From: Leishmania martiniquensis | Lineage: Eukaryota; Euglenozoa; Kinetoplastea; Trypanosomatida; Trypanosomatidae | Assembly: GCF_017916325.1 (NCBI RefSeq) | Contig: NC_090171.1 | Span: 1,064,501 to 1,128,500, forward strand | Direction: 5' to 3' | Length of the DNA: 64,000 nucleotides | In this document: piece after piece, positions 41,601-50,987 of the stretch | How positions within the stretch are numbered: the first letter of the stretch is position 1 | Layout: every line of letters starts with the position of its first letter | Notes under the pieces: generated by a model | What the model saw: only the letters and a program-made list of their open reading frames with translations | Told to the model about the DNA's origin: nothing | Databases searched by the model: none | Translations under genes and position numbers: made by a program

Positions 41601-44600
41601 CGGCGTTGCCGCGCCGCCGCGTCGCCGCTCTCCATATCAGACAACAGCGCTTGGCAGACGCTATCCATGAATGACAGGACGACGCCGAGCACCTTCCGGG
41701 CAGGCTCCACCAGGTGCAAGGCGATGAAGTGCTGCAGCGCAGCGCTGGAGGACGCTGAAGAAGTCCGCATCGCCACACTCTCAGCATTACCGCTGCTGCA
41801 GAGAGACAGGGGTGCGGAGCAAAGGTGACTTTGGCCACCGTACACGTCATAGCCGCGATCACGTGTCAGTAGAAAATACTGCGCCAGTCCAGCCAGATGC
41901 CACACCGCCTCCTGCAAGGCGCTCGAGGTACCATGATTGCCCTGAAGCAAGCTCGCAGAATTGTCCACAAGGCAGGCGAAGCTGCTGAGCCACACGTTCG
42001 CGAAGCTGGCCGAGTTTCCGTTCGGCGTCGCCGATAAATCAATGACTCGATGTTCCGAGTCCTTAGCAGCGCCACGGCGCTTCTTTAGGGTCGACCCAGC
42101 ACTTTTCTTTGCCTTCCCCACTTTTTTCAGCGCCGCTGTCGCGGGCGCAGGATGAGGCAGGCGCACTTGTGCCTCGTGATGCGCGATTGCCGTGTCAAGG
42201 GCAATGCACTGCAGTAACACCTGCGTCATCACAACGTCCTTTCTTTGGAGTGCGCGCAGGGCGACCGTGATCAACGTTTCGCGGACATAGATGGAGAGAT
42301 GCTGCCACCGCCAGCGACGACTGCCGAAGCCAAAGACCTTGGCGAGGTCCATAGAGAGGGGCTGAGGTGGTGCATACATCGCCTTTTTTGTCTTGGCCGT
42401 CTCCCCTTCAGCCCTGTCAGATGGCGTGGCAGCAGCTGCTTTCGATGGTGGTCGCTTCAGCACAGCAGTGGTAGCGTCAGCCGTCGTGGGCGTGGCCAAT
42501 ACGACTGGCGCGACCTTGGCGGCGCTTCTGGTGACCGAGGTAACCCGCTCCACTGGCAGGGATTCTTTCTTCGGCACCGCCTCACCCATCACATGACAGA
42601 GTAACACCACCGCGAGAGAGAAGGCCAGCTCCAGCGCCCGAGCACTGTTGAGAAAGAGCTGACTACTGCTAGGGAAAATGGCGGCTGCACGCGAGTTCAA
42701 GTGCTCCATCAGCAGCCGCTGCTCCATCCATGGCGACACGACAGAAGGGAACAGTGTCGGCGGTGCTGCGTTAGCGGTAGCATGGTGACATGGGAGGAAA
42801 GTGGGATTGCTGGGCGACCCATCCGCTCCGATCTGAGGCGGCGTCAGGACGGCGGGAGGCGAGCCGCCTGTCATTGGATCGCTCGCCGCGGGGGTGCCTG
42901 CCCCTGCGCACGATGGATGAGCACCGCCAGCCGGTTTTGCTGGCGCTGTGGGGGTGCTGGTATCATCTGTGCCTCTGAGAGAGGGAAGCGCACCCCCAGA
43001 GCGCTCCACAGCACCGTCGCCCGCGTGTGCAGAGCCAAGATCGACGACGGGAGACACAGGTTCCTCCCACGCGACGGAGGGGAGCAGCGGCAGTAGTGTG
43101 TTCATGTCCTGTGTCGCATATAGGGTGCCCAGCTTTCGAGCAAACTGCGCAGCCGAGCGTGCCTGGTGCATCTCCCTTTCGGCCCGTACAAGGCATGGGG
43201 GCAGGTCAGCAGATGGCATGACAGCTGCCATCGGGAAGAGCTCGTTCGGCCGCTGCGCCGTCGTGCAGCTGCGCCAGCTGTCACTGCTACTCCTGCCTCT
43301 CCCACTGCTGCCGTCTCCTCTCGCAATATCCGCATCGCGATCGCCAACCTCGCCGTCTGCTGCGCACGAAGGTGAGAAAGACTGGGCGTAGGCGCCGATG
43401 TCTATTCGGCACGGCAGCGGTGAGGTACGCGAAGAGGCGTCCATTCCGGCGGCTGCCTTGGATTCCAAGCCAGGACGATCAAGAAAGCGTCTCACTTCAC
43501 CCCGTGACGAGCATGCTACTGACCGCGAAGATTCAACGCGCTCCAGCCACTGCAAGTAGAGCTCTGCTGTCGACAGGTTCGCATGGCTGTCGCTGCCCAC
43601 CTGTTGTGCTTCCTCTCCTATCGCAGATGCAGCGGCGCTGCCAGCGACGCCAGCAGCAATACTGTGGGCTGCCTGGCCTCGATATAGCGGACTTCCTCGT
43701 GCGCCACCACCGTTGCTGCCGCTTCGGTCTACCACGATAGTTCCTGTGCCCCCGAGAGCCGACACGGTGCAGTCCCTCGAGGAAGTCGGCCTATCCAACG
43801 ATGTGTCGATACTCATGAGAGTGGGTACAGCTGCAGGATCGAACGCGCCTGTCGTCGCACTCGCAGTGGAGGGCTCCGTCGCCTGGCTTGCCTCGCGGGC
43901 GGCGCGTTGCGCGGAGTGGTGCGACAGCGGGGCGAGCCCCAGGGTGTCGCTGGCCACTGCGCCGCTCTGCGAAGGGAATAAGCGCTTCATGACCGCCCTG
44001 TCCGTCATCTCCACACCGGTGAATGAGAGAAAAGTGTTGACTGTGAGCAGACCCTCAGTTGTGGCCTGTGCTCGGTTGTACTGCCGCCGCTGCAGCTGGC
44101 GCGCTAGCGTCTCCACCACTGGCAAGAGCTGCGACAGGGACAGTGGCGGTGGCGAGCTCACCGTATCGGTCGCAGATGATGTAAGCTGCTTGCCCCCTTC
44201 TACAACGTGCACCCGCGTTTTAGACGTCCTCTGCGCCTCTTTCTGCCTGTGGATCACGTCGGTTGGCAGCCCGCAGGCGGCGTAGAGCCAAATCCAGAGG
44301 GGCAGCTGAACATGCGCACGCGCCTCGCGCTGCCCCACAGCGGCCGTCGGCCGCAACATTGGGTGGCTGTCGCCAGGCACCTTAAGAGAGATGCTGCTTA
44401 GAAGCGTCGTGATACGGGCCCACAAAAGATTGTGCACCAGCTCTCGCAGCTCCCACAGCTCGGGTGACGCCGAACAGCACTCTGGCGGCAACGGAAGAGC
44501 TTTGCTGGCACCCAAGGCCGGGGAAGGGGCCAGGCTGGCGGCAACCTTGGAGCCTGTCAGTTGCTCTTCTTTTACCGCCGCCCCGACGTAGCTCCGTGGA

Positions 44601-46117
44601 TACGCGGTCGTCGCCGCCGCGAGTAGGGCAGCCGGCTCCCCGGCAGCACTTCTCCCCCCATGGCCTTGATCGGGAGGCGCTGCCCCTGCCTCCTCCCCCG
44701 GAGCGGGTACTGATGAGGCGGGGTGCAAAATGGCGTGCAAGTGCTCTGCGATTGTGTGGGCAATGGTAACGATGCCCCGTGTCAAGTTTTCTGCCTCGAG
44801 GGAGGGTGTCACCAGCTCTGCAGGCCCATCCGCCGCTCGCAGCGATTCAACCTCCGCACTTGGCGCACTAGAGGCCCAGCCGTTGCAGTTGACAGTGGTC
44901 ACGGGGCCGTGATCGTATCCCCATTCATCTGGCGTGTAGTGGGGAGAGGTAACATTGAACAGGGGGCGGTGAGCGTTGCAGTGCGGCGAGACGTCGGTCA
45001 ATGGAATGGCTGGGTGACTGCACCGGTGGTTAGTGGTGGCGGACTGCGGTGATGTTTGTGGATGCTGGAAGGCGGACGCCTCTGCTCCCAGCCACGACAC
45101 TGACGGCTCCGCCGAGAGCATACCTCCCTTCTCCCTTGCTGGCTGCCATGCACTTGGAGAGTCGCCGCGTAGCTGCTGCTGCTCCACAGCACCGCGGCAC
45201 TGCTCTACCGCGGCGGCGAAGTCGTCGAAGAGGCTTTCAAGGCTCCTCTGCATGTCAAGCAGCTGCGCCGCGCACACCGCAGTGAAGCGCTGGTTGTCGT
45301 CTGCGATGGCGGTCCGTACTGCACATGGCCTCGCCTCCTGACCCCCGTTGACACCACCACCGCCGCTGCTGTCCACATGCGCCGAGGCCAAAAGCTGCCT
45401 CAGTGCTTCAGTGGCGCTGGGGTGGGAGGGGCCACGCACAGGAGCTGCGGCCGCGGCGGCCGGAGCTTTCTTTCTGGGGAGGCTTCTTATGGCCACCCTG
45501 GGTTCCCCGGAGAGCCTTTTGGACACAGACTTCAATGCCCTCACTGTTGTCGATGGCGAGGGTGCGTCGGTGACAGCTATCGTGGTACCTGGCAAAAGCA
45601 CAGGTGAGCGTCTGTTACCGGCATCCAGCGCAGAGAATGCGCCGTGCGCGTTCACTCTCGCGACGCCAGCGCCCCGGCACTCACTACCCTCCCCCTCCTC
45701 GCCCTTCGCAGCGGGCACGAAGAGGTAAGGTGCCGGTGTCGTCTTCTCTGCATCCGCTATGCAAATAGACTCGACAGCAACGCGGCGGTAAGGAAACAGT
45801 TTCTCTACTTGAGTGCGGACGGCCTCTCTCACTGCGGCATCCATGTCAGCGGCGTGGCCTGAGGAATGCAGGCAGCCGGCAGCGCATGTGTGGGGTGAGC
45901 CGTCAGCCGAGTTTTTGGGTGAAGGACTGCATGAGGCGATGGCGCGCAGCAGCGCCGCGTAGAGCACGCTCACAGGCGTCGCGCTGGTTGCTGGTGCGGT
46001 CGTCGGCGAAGCGGAGGCCGTTCTTAGAGAGTCTGTGCGGAGCCTCATGGAACCGCTCTCTTCTAGCAGGCCTGTGAGAAGCTTGGATGGCGGCGAGTTC
46101 AACTGATTCAGCTCCAT
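35699..46117 (-). CDS. Giant serine/threonine protein kinase, 3472 aa, C-terminal catalytic domain
   Basis: The kinase domain fills residues about 2925-3465. It has a glycine loop GAGGYGTV, an insert of roughly 100 residues before the lysine in CEVAIKHIP (near 3030), and catalytic loop HGDIKCDN (His 3168, Asp 3170). DFG is at 3203 and QPPE in place of APE. SVDIWACGCLLYEMLTG and LLDLDPLQRPSAHEAL complete it. All catalytic residues are present, but HRD is HGD, so it is a non-RD kinase. The domain resembles no group I can name. The 2900-residue N-terminal part is Ala/Ser/Pro-rich with isolated helical blocks. It contains three copies of a short motif of the form LSLxxLgPxlYFTStGDTgaf near residues 2297, 2422 and 2526. 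The ATG at 46117 follows a good splice acceptor at 46143-46144. No membrane segment is visible. Function unknown. Confidence 0.9.
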   Translation of the reverse strand: MELNQLNSPPSKLLTGLLEESGSMRLRTDSLRTASASPTTAPATSATPVSVLYAALLRAIASCSPSPKNSADGSPHTCAAGCLHSSGHAADMDAAVREAVRTQVEKLFPYRRVAVESICIADAEKTTPAPYLFVPAAKGEEGEGSECRGAGVARVNAHGAFSALDAGNRRSPVLLPGTTIAVTDAPSPSTTVRALKSVSKRLSGEPRVAIRSLPRKKAPAAAAAAPVRGPSHPSATEALRQLLASAHVDSSGGGGVNGGQEARPCAVRTAIADDNQRFTAVCAAQLLDMQRSLESLFDDFAAAVEQCRGAVEQQQLRGDSPSAWQPAREKGGMLSAEPSVSWLGAEASAFQHPQTSPQSATTNHRCSHPAIPLTDVSPHCNAHRPLFNVTSPHYTPDEWGYDHGPVTTVNCNGWASSAPSAEVESLRAADGPAELVTPSLEAENLTRGIVTIAHTIAEHLHAILHPASSVPAPGEEAGAAPPDQGHGGRSAAGEPAALLAAATTAYPRSYVGAAVKEEQLTGSKVAASLAPSPALGASKALPLPPECCSASPELWELRELVHNLLWARITTLLSSISLKVPGDSHPMLRPTAAVGQREARAHVQLPLWIWLYAACGLPTDVIHRQKEAQRTSKTRVHVVEGGKQLTSSATDTVSSPPPLSLSQLLPVVETLARQLQRRQYNRAQATTEGLLTVNTFLSFTGVEMTDRAVMKRLFPSQSGAVASDTLGLAPLSHHSAQRAAREASQATEPSTASATTGAFDPAAVPTLMSIDTSLDRPTSSRDCTVSALGGTGTIVVDRSGSNGGGARGSPLYRGQAAHSIAAGVAGSAAASAIGEEAQQVGSDSHANLSTAELYLQWLERVESSRSVACSSRGEVRRFLDRPGLESKAAAGMDASSRTSPLPCRIDIGAYAQSFSPSCAADGEVGDRDADIARGDGSSGRGRSSSDSWRSCTTAQRPNELFPMAAVMPSADLPPCLVRAEREMHQARSAAQFARKLGTLYATQDMNTLLPLLPSVAWEEPVSPVVDLGSAHAGDGAVERSGGALPSLRGTDDTSTPTAPAKPAGGAHPSCAGAGTPAASDPMTGGSPPAVLTPPQIGADGSPSNPTFLPCHHATANAAPPTLFPSVVSPWMEQRLLMEHLNSRAAAIFPSSSQLFLNSARALELAFSLAVVLLCHVMGEAVPKKESLPVERVTSVTRSAAKVAPVVLATPTTADATTAVLKRPPSKAAAATPSDRAEGETAKTKKAMYAPPQPLSMDLAKVFGFGSRRWRWQHLSIYVRETLITVALRALQRKDVVMTQVLLQCIALDTAIAHHEAQVRLPHPAPATAALKKVGKAKKSAGSTLKKRRGAAKDSEHRVIDLSATPNGNSASFANVWLSSFACLVDNSASLLQGNHGTSSALQEAVWHLAGLAQYFLLTRDRGYDVYGGQSHLCSAPLSLCSSGNAESVAMRTSSASSSAALQHFIALHLVEPARKVLGVVLSFMDSVCQALLSDMESGDAAARQRREGVMFANDSSDDEGLLMCPAEGGSACQGGAGGSVGLNRRDGGGDDGTTAESAEASDLQMCWMELAVHYFLEIVDVLLDTALHLPEKPLYLYQLTLSASHTISPSTDFADGLAGVTGPPPVCGHGDLPTPRGAAALRAVADSPLDRVQEFLSMYTSTVLQSAVNHFTVDGRHAQSRAATTRGAPSSAASAADGVLEDDSSRAFWEQLLSSFKTPTSPAALGELPSATRQPPPSAPTPASCSAAATSANGTVSPEAAAGSSSMRSTMWWPDTRFQRYSHLARVVEHAQLVSLYLNSGAGKDPAATATTPWHPEAHRGCRDGAPSLHVCAVTALLNTSTGPCAQLLSIPYSCPPSVSDTGDSGSIPGGGCTVSYERTGHQCTDSFVDQTPGRSPPTAHRRSPTDRVMREVCGGLWIRIEVLRLLRLAAAPLDADTFASFTTAAAEVVGRVRDKAMQARYKALASMKAGTESVLPKTYASTYARLLFLRYVQAFYADMQAVGAGGYAAASDCTASESFESTNSAVLSGFNSRGEAALCRPLGSPQAGPRASPFQHLSQLLWAHYCHQLLWAFRELCWSCAEAHETAASLSVASVFGRLLQMISGRGEPERAEFIDGCGGGPVEELLDGPTLNLRGVGIPSMTALDRSLEPHAAVEGTLMEDFVDFELSSSNSSVVAVPGMSEGCKRPPGKPQDWAASGVSGRRRGPSENALRSPVSKTFTKLGGQLTVNISDLTSVSDLKERLLLGSSHRPISEGAEVPQRSAAPLATSSTSAPAPPGSPVTPSSVVLQLSLTGLKPPLYFTSSGDTAAAQENDFYKDQSKLRQVMEETADRVLHASSGAAPDVASSISQEDEDDEECGVGNESIFGSLEDTSKYALPKSALQETRETYTAASVFNSTATGDDAPEPPGLRIPTLSLEALGPALYFTSTGDTGAFSERTIALSFPGSLAPVLPVLSRPTPTAPATADAGAVHANPNTTGAPLRAGAEVTKAMAVPRRPSLSAPQLPSVTTTTVDGLVLPKLSLGSLGPPMYFTSTGDTGGFVEEQNQKHQAATGAATSTQAPSDAACLYAASTLLSAASDGAADTSTAAAAVGAVSSWPKTATAATNAKESPPLGKWSSDSGLNSCADFAPKGEQRGDGGKDRSEGGTCNVCVEDQEARGQRAARRRGGSESPLKSSPVPEGGLPSLRAGQRRRKWVSRTSRAVLTPIVAPTVTMELILSICSIILQQDSGMIQYAYTVSSLTQKRVLPGMSSSSQRRWHTGSGRTAAAAGVTVTQKSDAAQTDRWRYTPQHSPSSFHVIQAMHNYLKDSRNSLVVDLLEEWVLAEYAEMERSRMEQYESAYASLRLQESAQQQLRLSLSHSVSSGNVGNAMQPPCLHQSHRDATDGSRSGRPSAAMLAGRYVLLRLLLPRAITPLVTQQNERRIGAGGYGTVTSGFVQELGKGRDTQLPPGWGQPGSSWRPVETHGSTGASNCGGGGDGGIPVHGVHTGLSFPTSAERVAHGALDGWRAPWRTAVQRIVQAVCKCEVAIKHIPLNARGSESGNLPLCHAEVLAMYRLRSHPHIIPLLSFDNTKDEYILVFPHYTQGSLRLWRQKHYPLGCAVLTLPPGMRDSRKGESTAAPVPAIASSTSTPTVSLSTSLFATCARCLLQVLEAVTFMHDQHIRHGDIKCDNVLIAASHASAKRGEMDPPTLPSSVRLCDFGSCDTCDDDDMQSLKHDIMAGEARFLAGRWGVGRGTEAIQPPELMSAKRRYALLRRIMTAAVPVTDATPAPSCLLALSERADRGGHAAGAAVTSTEHLPLRSRAGELMERTGSEVTELLRRAELSVDIWACGCLLYEMLTGRMLFGEARLGRLLVLAAVNDDGDQSSAAATSKAHATAGPLPTVLRPLPKAVAPTKASVGGDFGFRFMPSASRKALDDWERRDLETAVGKRVVDFMSTLLDLDPLQRPSAHEALQYWRAIMVEGGLEV

Positions 46118-46142
46118 ATCGTCAGCCGTCCTGAATGGTCAG

Positions 46143-46144
46143 CT
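46143..46144 (-). promoter_or_regulatory. Candidate trans-splice acceptor for the giant kinase
   Basis: Minus-strand pyrimidine tract (about 46146-46170, broken by two G) followed by its first AG at 46143-46144. This leaves only about 25 nt before the ATG at 46117. It supports that ATG; inferred from pattern. Confidence 0.45.
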
Positions 46145-47494
46145 CAAGAAGGGAGCAAGGAGAGAAAGCGCGCGCACTTACGCTACTCTTGTCGGTGGAG
46201 AGGCCGCGGGTTCGTGGGCGTCCTGAATCCAAAGCGTTTAGTCGCTTGCTGTGGTGGCAACCTACAGAAAAAGAACTAATCCAAGTGGGAAGAACAACGG
46301 AGAAACCGGCGTACAACACAGGCGCCAAGACATGCGCACGCGATTCGAGTGAGACAGTGCTGCGGCAGCACCATCTAACGCACTTGCTGCGCGCAATTCG
46401 CCTTGAGCAATGGGCGGTGAGTTGGCGCGTGAATGTGTGCGCTACCTCTGATGAGGTGGTTATGTCTATTTCCTCTTCTTCCTTTTTTTACGCCTTGAGA
46501 ATTGCACGTTTGCCGCTAAGGTGCGTCGATGCCTCAATAAGCTGTGCGTCTCGTGATCGGCTGCGCCTCCGTTCTTTTCTGCGGGAGTGGTACGGGCGAG
46601 AGACGGCAAAGCGGAACTCGAACGGCAAGGGGGAATGTGTGGGAGAGAGGGAGGGAGGGGGAGGGAGAGGGAGGGTGCGGTGGTGGAAGAGGGTGAAAGA
46701 GGAAGTTCAGGCGGCAAAAAGCAGCCGCGCAACCCTTCGAGAGCATCTCTGCCGCCCACTGCTCGCGAGCCAGAGAGCAGGAGAGGGAGGAAGAGATCCA
46801 AGAAGCCAAGGGAAGGGAGAAGAGGCCAAATACACTACAGCGCGCGGGAGGAGGGGGAGGGGGAGACTCGGGCGGTGTCGTGCCCATCCGCAGGGCGAAA
46901 AAGGCCCAGTGATTTTGTTTTTTTTTCCAGAAAAGAAAAGCGGATTCTTGTCGCCAACAGCCTTTCGTAACGCCGACGACGGCGAAGGCGACAGAGGCGA
47001 GGAAACAAAGTTATACGTCGCGCCGGAGGCGAAACCAAAGAGATTCGAGAGAGCTGCCGCAGACGAGTGCAGGCGACGCTGGTGAAAGGGGAAGGGGGGA
47101 GGAGAGGGCACGCAGAAAGAGGCGCGAGAGGCGTTGCGCTCTTCTTCTCTGCTTCCCTTCCACCCGCGAAGAAACGGGCAAGACAAAAACAAAAAGGGTA
47201 AGAGTGCAGCACATAAGCACACAGAGTCAAATAAGCGTAGTGCAACAGAGACGCCAAGGCCAGCAGTGGCTTCAGTGTCCTTCTTCCAGACCGGGTCTGC
47301 GTCAAAGGCCGTGCACACCCACAGAGCGAGGGAAAGCTTGCATTGTAGGGCGAACCCAAGTGTGTCCCTCATGACTAACGGAATAACGAACCCCGTCCAG
47401 CTGTGCAGGATGCGAAGCTAAGCGGCACAAAACGCCGCCACACGTGCCTGGAACGAACCCGCAGCCCTCCACCTACACCTGCCACGAACGAGAG
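46145..47494. other. Intergenic between the kinase gene and the snoRNA array
   Basis: The + strand is purine-rich at 46630-46870 and 47080-47130, which gives pyrimidine tracts on the transcribed-sense minus strand. A 316-codon + strand frame (46135-47085) is Arg/Gly/Glu-rich antisense of these tracts and is rejected as a gene. Confidence 0.5.
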
Positions 47495-47545
47495 GACACA
47501 CACAGCAACGGCAGTGCAAGCACAGGCTGCGCAGAGCCGGTCGAG

Positions 47546-47662
47546 GAGGAGCGGTCAGCTTTCAAGGACTAGAGATTGCATCTCATGACGGCGCGCGGCA
47601 GCGGGCTGACGCGCAGCGCGGTCGGATATATGCTTGTTCTCGTTGGTCATCAGACGCTCCTC
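47546..47662 (-). ncRNA. C/D-box snoRNA, copy A1 (SSU rRNA 5'-end guide)
   Basis: Reference copy. Box C TGATGA is at 47647-47652 and box D CTGA at 47555-47558 (minus strand), 92 nt apart. A perfect 8-bp terminal stem is formed by 47655-47662 and 47546-47553. The guide next to box D is complementary to TTTCAAGGACT and the guide near D' (CCGA) to ATATGCTTGTT. Both stand side by side near the 5' end of Leishmania 18S rRNA as I remember it. The +5 positions select a C (about SSU 38) and an A (about SSU 28), the latter equivalent to the Am27/28 site of U27/snR74 snoRNAs. Target numbering is from memory. Confidence 0.85.
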
Positions 47663-47787
47663 CATGCAGGTGCGCTACGCTCGGCGCGCCGACGGCAGCG
47701 GCGAAAACGCACGCACAGAAGCACACATCAGTCCCTCAGCAGCTCGCAACGCGCACACAGGCCCGCACCCGCCGCGGCGGCAGCAGC

Positions 47788-47877
47788 GTCCATCAGTAAA
47801 GTGCATCGGTATGTGCTTTCCACAGGCAGGTCATTCGGTTTTCTTCAATAGATCGTCGTATAAGCCATCACGTAGAC
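47788..47877 (-). ncRNA. Second C/D-box snoRNA candidate (first of 8 copies)
   Basis: Minus strand: box C GTGATGG (47865-47871), box D CTGA (47793-47796), with a 5-bp stem GTCTA/TGGAC next to the boxes. Further copies sit at 986-bp steps: 48774, 49760, 50746, 51732, 52718, 53704 and 54690. I could not match its guides to rRNA from memory, so the target is open. Confidence 0.6.
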
Positions 47878-47920
47878 ACACGCGCAGGCACGGCTCACGT
47901 GAGCGCGGGCGGCTCCAGCG

Positions 47921-48029
47921 GGCCGTCAGCTTTCAAGGACTAGAGATTGCATCTCATGACGGCGCGTGACAGCGGGCTGACGCGCAGCGCGGTCGGATAT
48001 ATGCTTGTTCTCGTTGGTCATCACAGGTC
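47921..48029 (-). ncRNA. C/D-box snoRNA, copy B1
   Basis: Same guides and box spacing as A1. Box C is GTGATGA (48018-48024, full consensus) and box D CTGA (47926-47929). It differs inside (GTGACAGC for GCGGCAGC on the + strand) and in flanks, with a weaker terminal stem. Confidence 0.82.
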
Positions 48030-48363
48030 CCACGCACGTCCCGCCTGCAGAATCGAGGTCCTCGCTCTCCCTCACACCATCCATCGGCACCACTCACCAA
48101 CAAGCGAGCGGGACGAGCGAAGTGCAGGTGGGTCATCCGCACGCCAGCAAAGCAGGCAAACGCGGTCACAGTGCAAGTCAGCGGATGACGCTTAACAAGG
48201 GTTCAGTCAAGTGGCCGCACGTAGCGGCGCTTCAGAGGGAGCCACCGCGAGGCAGCCCCCCGAGGTGATTGTTGTATGCTCTGCATCACGCTCGCACAGC
48301 GCACACGCCGCCTCTCCCCCGGCACAGCCGCAGCCACGCGCGCAGGGTGCGCGCAACCACACG

Positions 48364-48461
48364 AACGTCAGCCATATATATTGCATTGGTTTCACTTCAC
48401 GCACGCCGCCGCACAGGCACCGCGCTCCGATTATTGGTCGATCGATTATGCATCACGCGAC
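48364..48461 (-). ncRNA. Possible third C/D-box snoRNA (first of 7 copies)
   Basis: Minus strand: box C-like GTGATGC (48450-48456) and box D CTGA (48368-48371) about 80 nt apart, with an AT-rich guide before box D. The terminal stem is weak and no target is known to me. Copies recur every 986 bp up to 54280. Confidence 0.4.
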
Positions 48462-48531
48462 CGTCGCACGCACACAAAGAGACACACACAGCAACGGCAG
48501 TGCAAGCACAGGCTGCGCAGAGCCGGTCGAG

Positions 48532-48648
48532 GAGGAGCGGTCAGCTTTCAAGGACTAGAGATTGCATCTCATGACGGCGCGCGGCAGCGGGCTGACGCGC
48601 AGCGCGGTCGGATATATGCTTGTTCTCGTTGGTCATCAGACGCTCCTC
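48532..48648 (-). ncRNA. C/D-box snoRNA, copy A2
   Basis: Identical in boxes, guides and terminal stem to copy A1; one repeat unit (986 bp) further on. Confidence 0.83.
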
Positions 48649-48906
48649 CATGCAGGTGCGCTACGCTCGGCGCGCCGACGGCAGCGGCGAAAACGCACGC
48701 ACAGAAGCACACATCAGTCCCTCAGCAGCTCGCAACGCGCACACAGGCCCGCACCCGCCGCGGCGGCAGCAGCGTCCATCAGTAAAGTGCATCGGTATGT
48801 GCTTTCCACAGGCAGGTCATTCGGTTTTCTTCAATAGATCGTCGTATAAGCCATCACGTAGACACACGCGCAGGCACGGCTCACGTGAGCGCGGGCGGCT
48901 CCAGCG

Positions 48907-49015
48907 GGCCGTCAGCTTTCAAGGACTAGAGATTGCATCTCATGACGGCGCGTGACAGCGGGCTGACGCGCAGCGCGGTCGGATATATGCTTGTTCTCGT
49001 TGGTCATCACAGGTC
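48907..49015 (-). ncRNA. C/D-box snoRNA, copy B2
   Basis: Same as copy B1, 986 bp further on. Confidence 0.8.
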
Positions 49016-49517
49016 CCACGCACGTCCCGCCTGCAGAATCGAGGTCCTCGCTCTCCCTCACACCATCCATCGGCACCACTCACCAACAAGCGAGCGGGAC
49101 GAGCGAAGTGCAGGTGGGTCATCCGCACGCCAGCAAAGCAGGCAAACGCGGTCACAGTGCAAGTCAGCGGATGACGCTTAACAAGGGTTCAGTCAAGTGG
49201 CCGCACGTAGCGGCGCTTCAGAGGGAGCCACCGCGAGGCAGCCCCCCGAGGTGATTGTTGTATGCTCTGCATCACGCTCGCACAGCGCACACGCCGCCTC
49301 TCCCCCGGCACAGCCGCAGCCACGCGCGCAGGGTGCGCGCAACCACACGAACGTCAGCCATATATATTGCATTGGTTTCACTTCACGCACGCCGCCGCAC
49401 AGGCACCGCGCTCCGATTATTGGTCGATCGATTATGCATCACGCGACCGTCGCACGCACACAAAGAGACACACACAGCAACGGCAGTGCAAGCACAGGCT
49501 GCGCAGAGCCGGTCGAG

Positions 49518-49634
49518 GAGGAGCGGTCAGCTTTCAAGGACTAGAGATTGCATCTCATGACGGCGCGCGGCAGCGGGCCGACGCGCAGCGCGGTCGGATA
49601 TATGCTTGTTCTCGTTGGTCATCAGACGCTCCTC
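49518..49634 (-). ncRNA. C/D-box snoRNA, copy A3
   Basis: As A1 but with C instead of T in the + strand GGGC(T/C)GACG segment between the guides. Confidence 0.83.
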
Positions 49635-49892
49635 CATGCAGGTGCGCTACGCTCGGCGCGCCGACGGCAGCGGCGAAAACGCACGCACAGAAGCACACAT
49701 CAGTCCCTCAGCAGCTCGCAACGCGCACACAGGCCCGCACCCGCCGCGGCGGCAGCAGCGTCCATCAGTAAAGTGCATCGGTATGTGCTTTCCACAGGCA
49801 GGTCATTCGGTTTTCTTCAATAGATCGTCGTATAAGCCATCACGTAGACACACGCGCAGGCACGGCTCACGTGAGCGCGGGCGGCTCCAGCG

Positions 49893-50001
49893 GGCCGTCA
49901 GCTTTCAAGGACTAGAGATTGCATCTCATGACGGCGCGTGACAGCGGGCTGACGCGCAGCGCGGTCGGATATATGCTTGTTCTCGTTGGTCATCACAGGT
50001 C
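49893..50001 (-). ncRNA. C/D-box snoRNA, copy B3
   Basis: Same as copy B1. Confidence 0.8.
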
Positions 50002-50503
50002 CCACGCACGTCCCGCCTGCAGAATCGAGGTCCTCGCTCTCCCTCACACCATCCATCGGCACCACTCACCAACAAGCGAGCGGGACGAGCGAAGTGCAGG
50101 TGGGTCATCCGCACGCCAGCAAAGCAGGCAAACGCGGTCACAGTGCAAGTCAGCGGATGACGCTTAACAAGGGTTCAGTCAAGTGGCCGCACGTAGCGGC
50201 GCTTCAGAGGGAGCCACCGCGAGGCAGCCCCCCGAGGTGATTGTTGTATGCTCTGCATCACGCTCGCACAGCGCACACGCCGCCTCTCCCCCGGCACAGC
50301 CGCAGCCACGCGCGCAGGGTGCGCGCAACCACACGAACGTCAGCCATATATATTGCATTGGTTTCACTTCACGCACGCCGCCGCACAGGCACCGCGCTCC
50401 GATTATTGGTCGATCGATTATGCATCACGCGACCGTCGCACGCACACAAAGAGACACACACAGCAACGGCAGTGCAAGCACAGGCTGCGCAGAGCCGGTC
50501 GAG

Positions 50504-50620
50504 GAGGAGCGGTCAGCTTTCAAGGACTAGAGATTGCATCTCATGACGGCGCGCGGCAGCGGGCCGACGCGCAGCGCGGTCGGATATATGCTTGTTCTCG
50601 TTGGTCATCAGACGCTCCTC
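50504..50620 (-). ncRNA. C/D-box snoRNA, copy A4
   Basis: As A3 (C variant). Confidence 0.83.
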
Positions 50621-50878
50621 CATGCAGGTGCGCTACGCTCGGCGCGCCGACGGCAGCGGCGAAAACGCACGCACAGAAGCACACATCAGTCCCTCAGCAG
50701 CTCGCAACGCGCACACAGGCCCGCACCCGCCGCGGCGGCAGCAGCGTCCATCAGTAAAGTGCATCGGTATGTGCTTTCCACAGGCAGGTCATTCGGTTTT
50801 CTTCAATAGATCGTCGTATAAGCCATCACGTAGACACACGCGCAGGCACGGCTCACGTGAGCGCGGGCGGCTCCAGCG

Positions 50879-50987
50879 GGCCGTCAGCTTTCAAGGACTA
50901 GAGATTGCATCTCATGACGGCGCGTGACAGCGGGCTGACGCGCAGCGCGGTCGGATATATGCTTGTTCTCGTTGGTCATCACAGGTC
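50879..50987 (-). ncRNA. C/D-box snoRNA, copy B4
   Basis: Same as copy B1. Confidence 0.8.

Noticed and set aside
46135..47085. 316-codon + strand ORF left of the snoRNA array
   Set aside because: Composition is Arg/Gly/Glu/Lys-rich because it is the antisense of pyrimidine tracts; it opposes local transcription and shows no domain.
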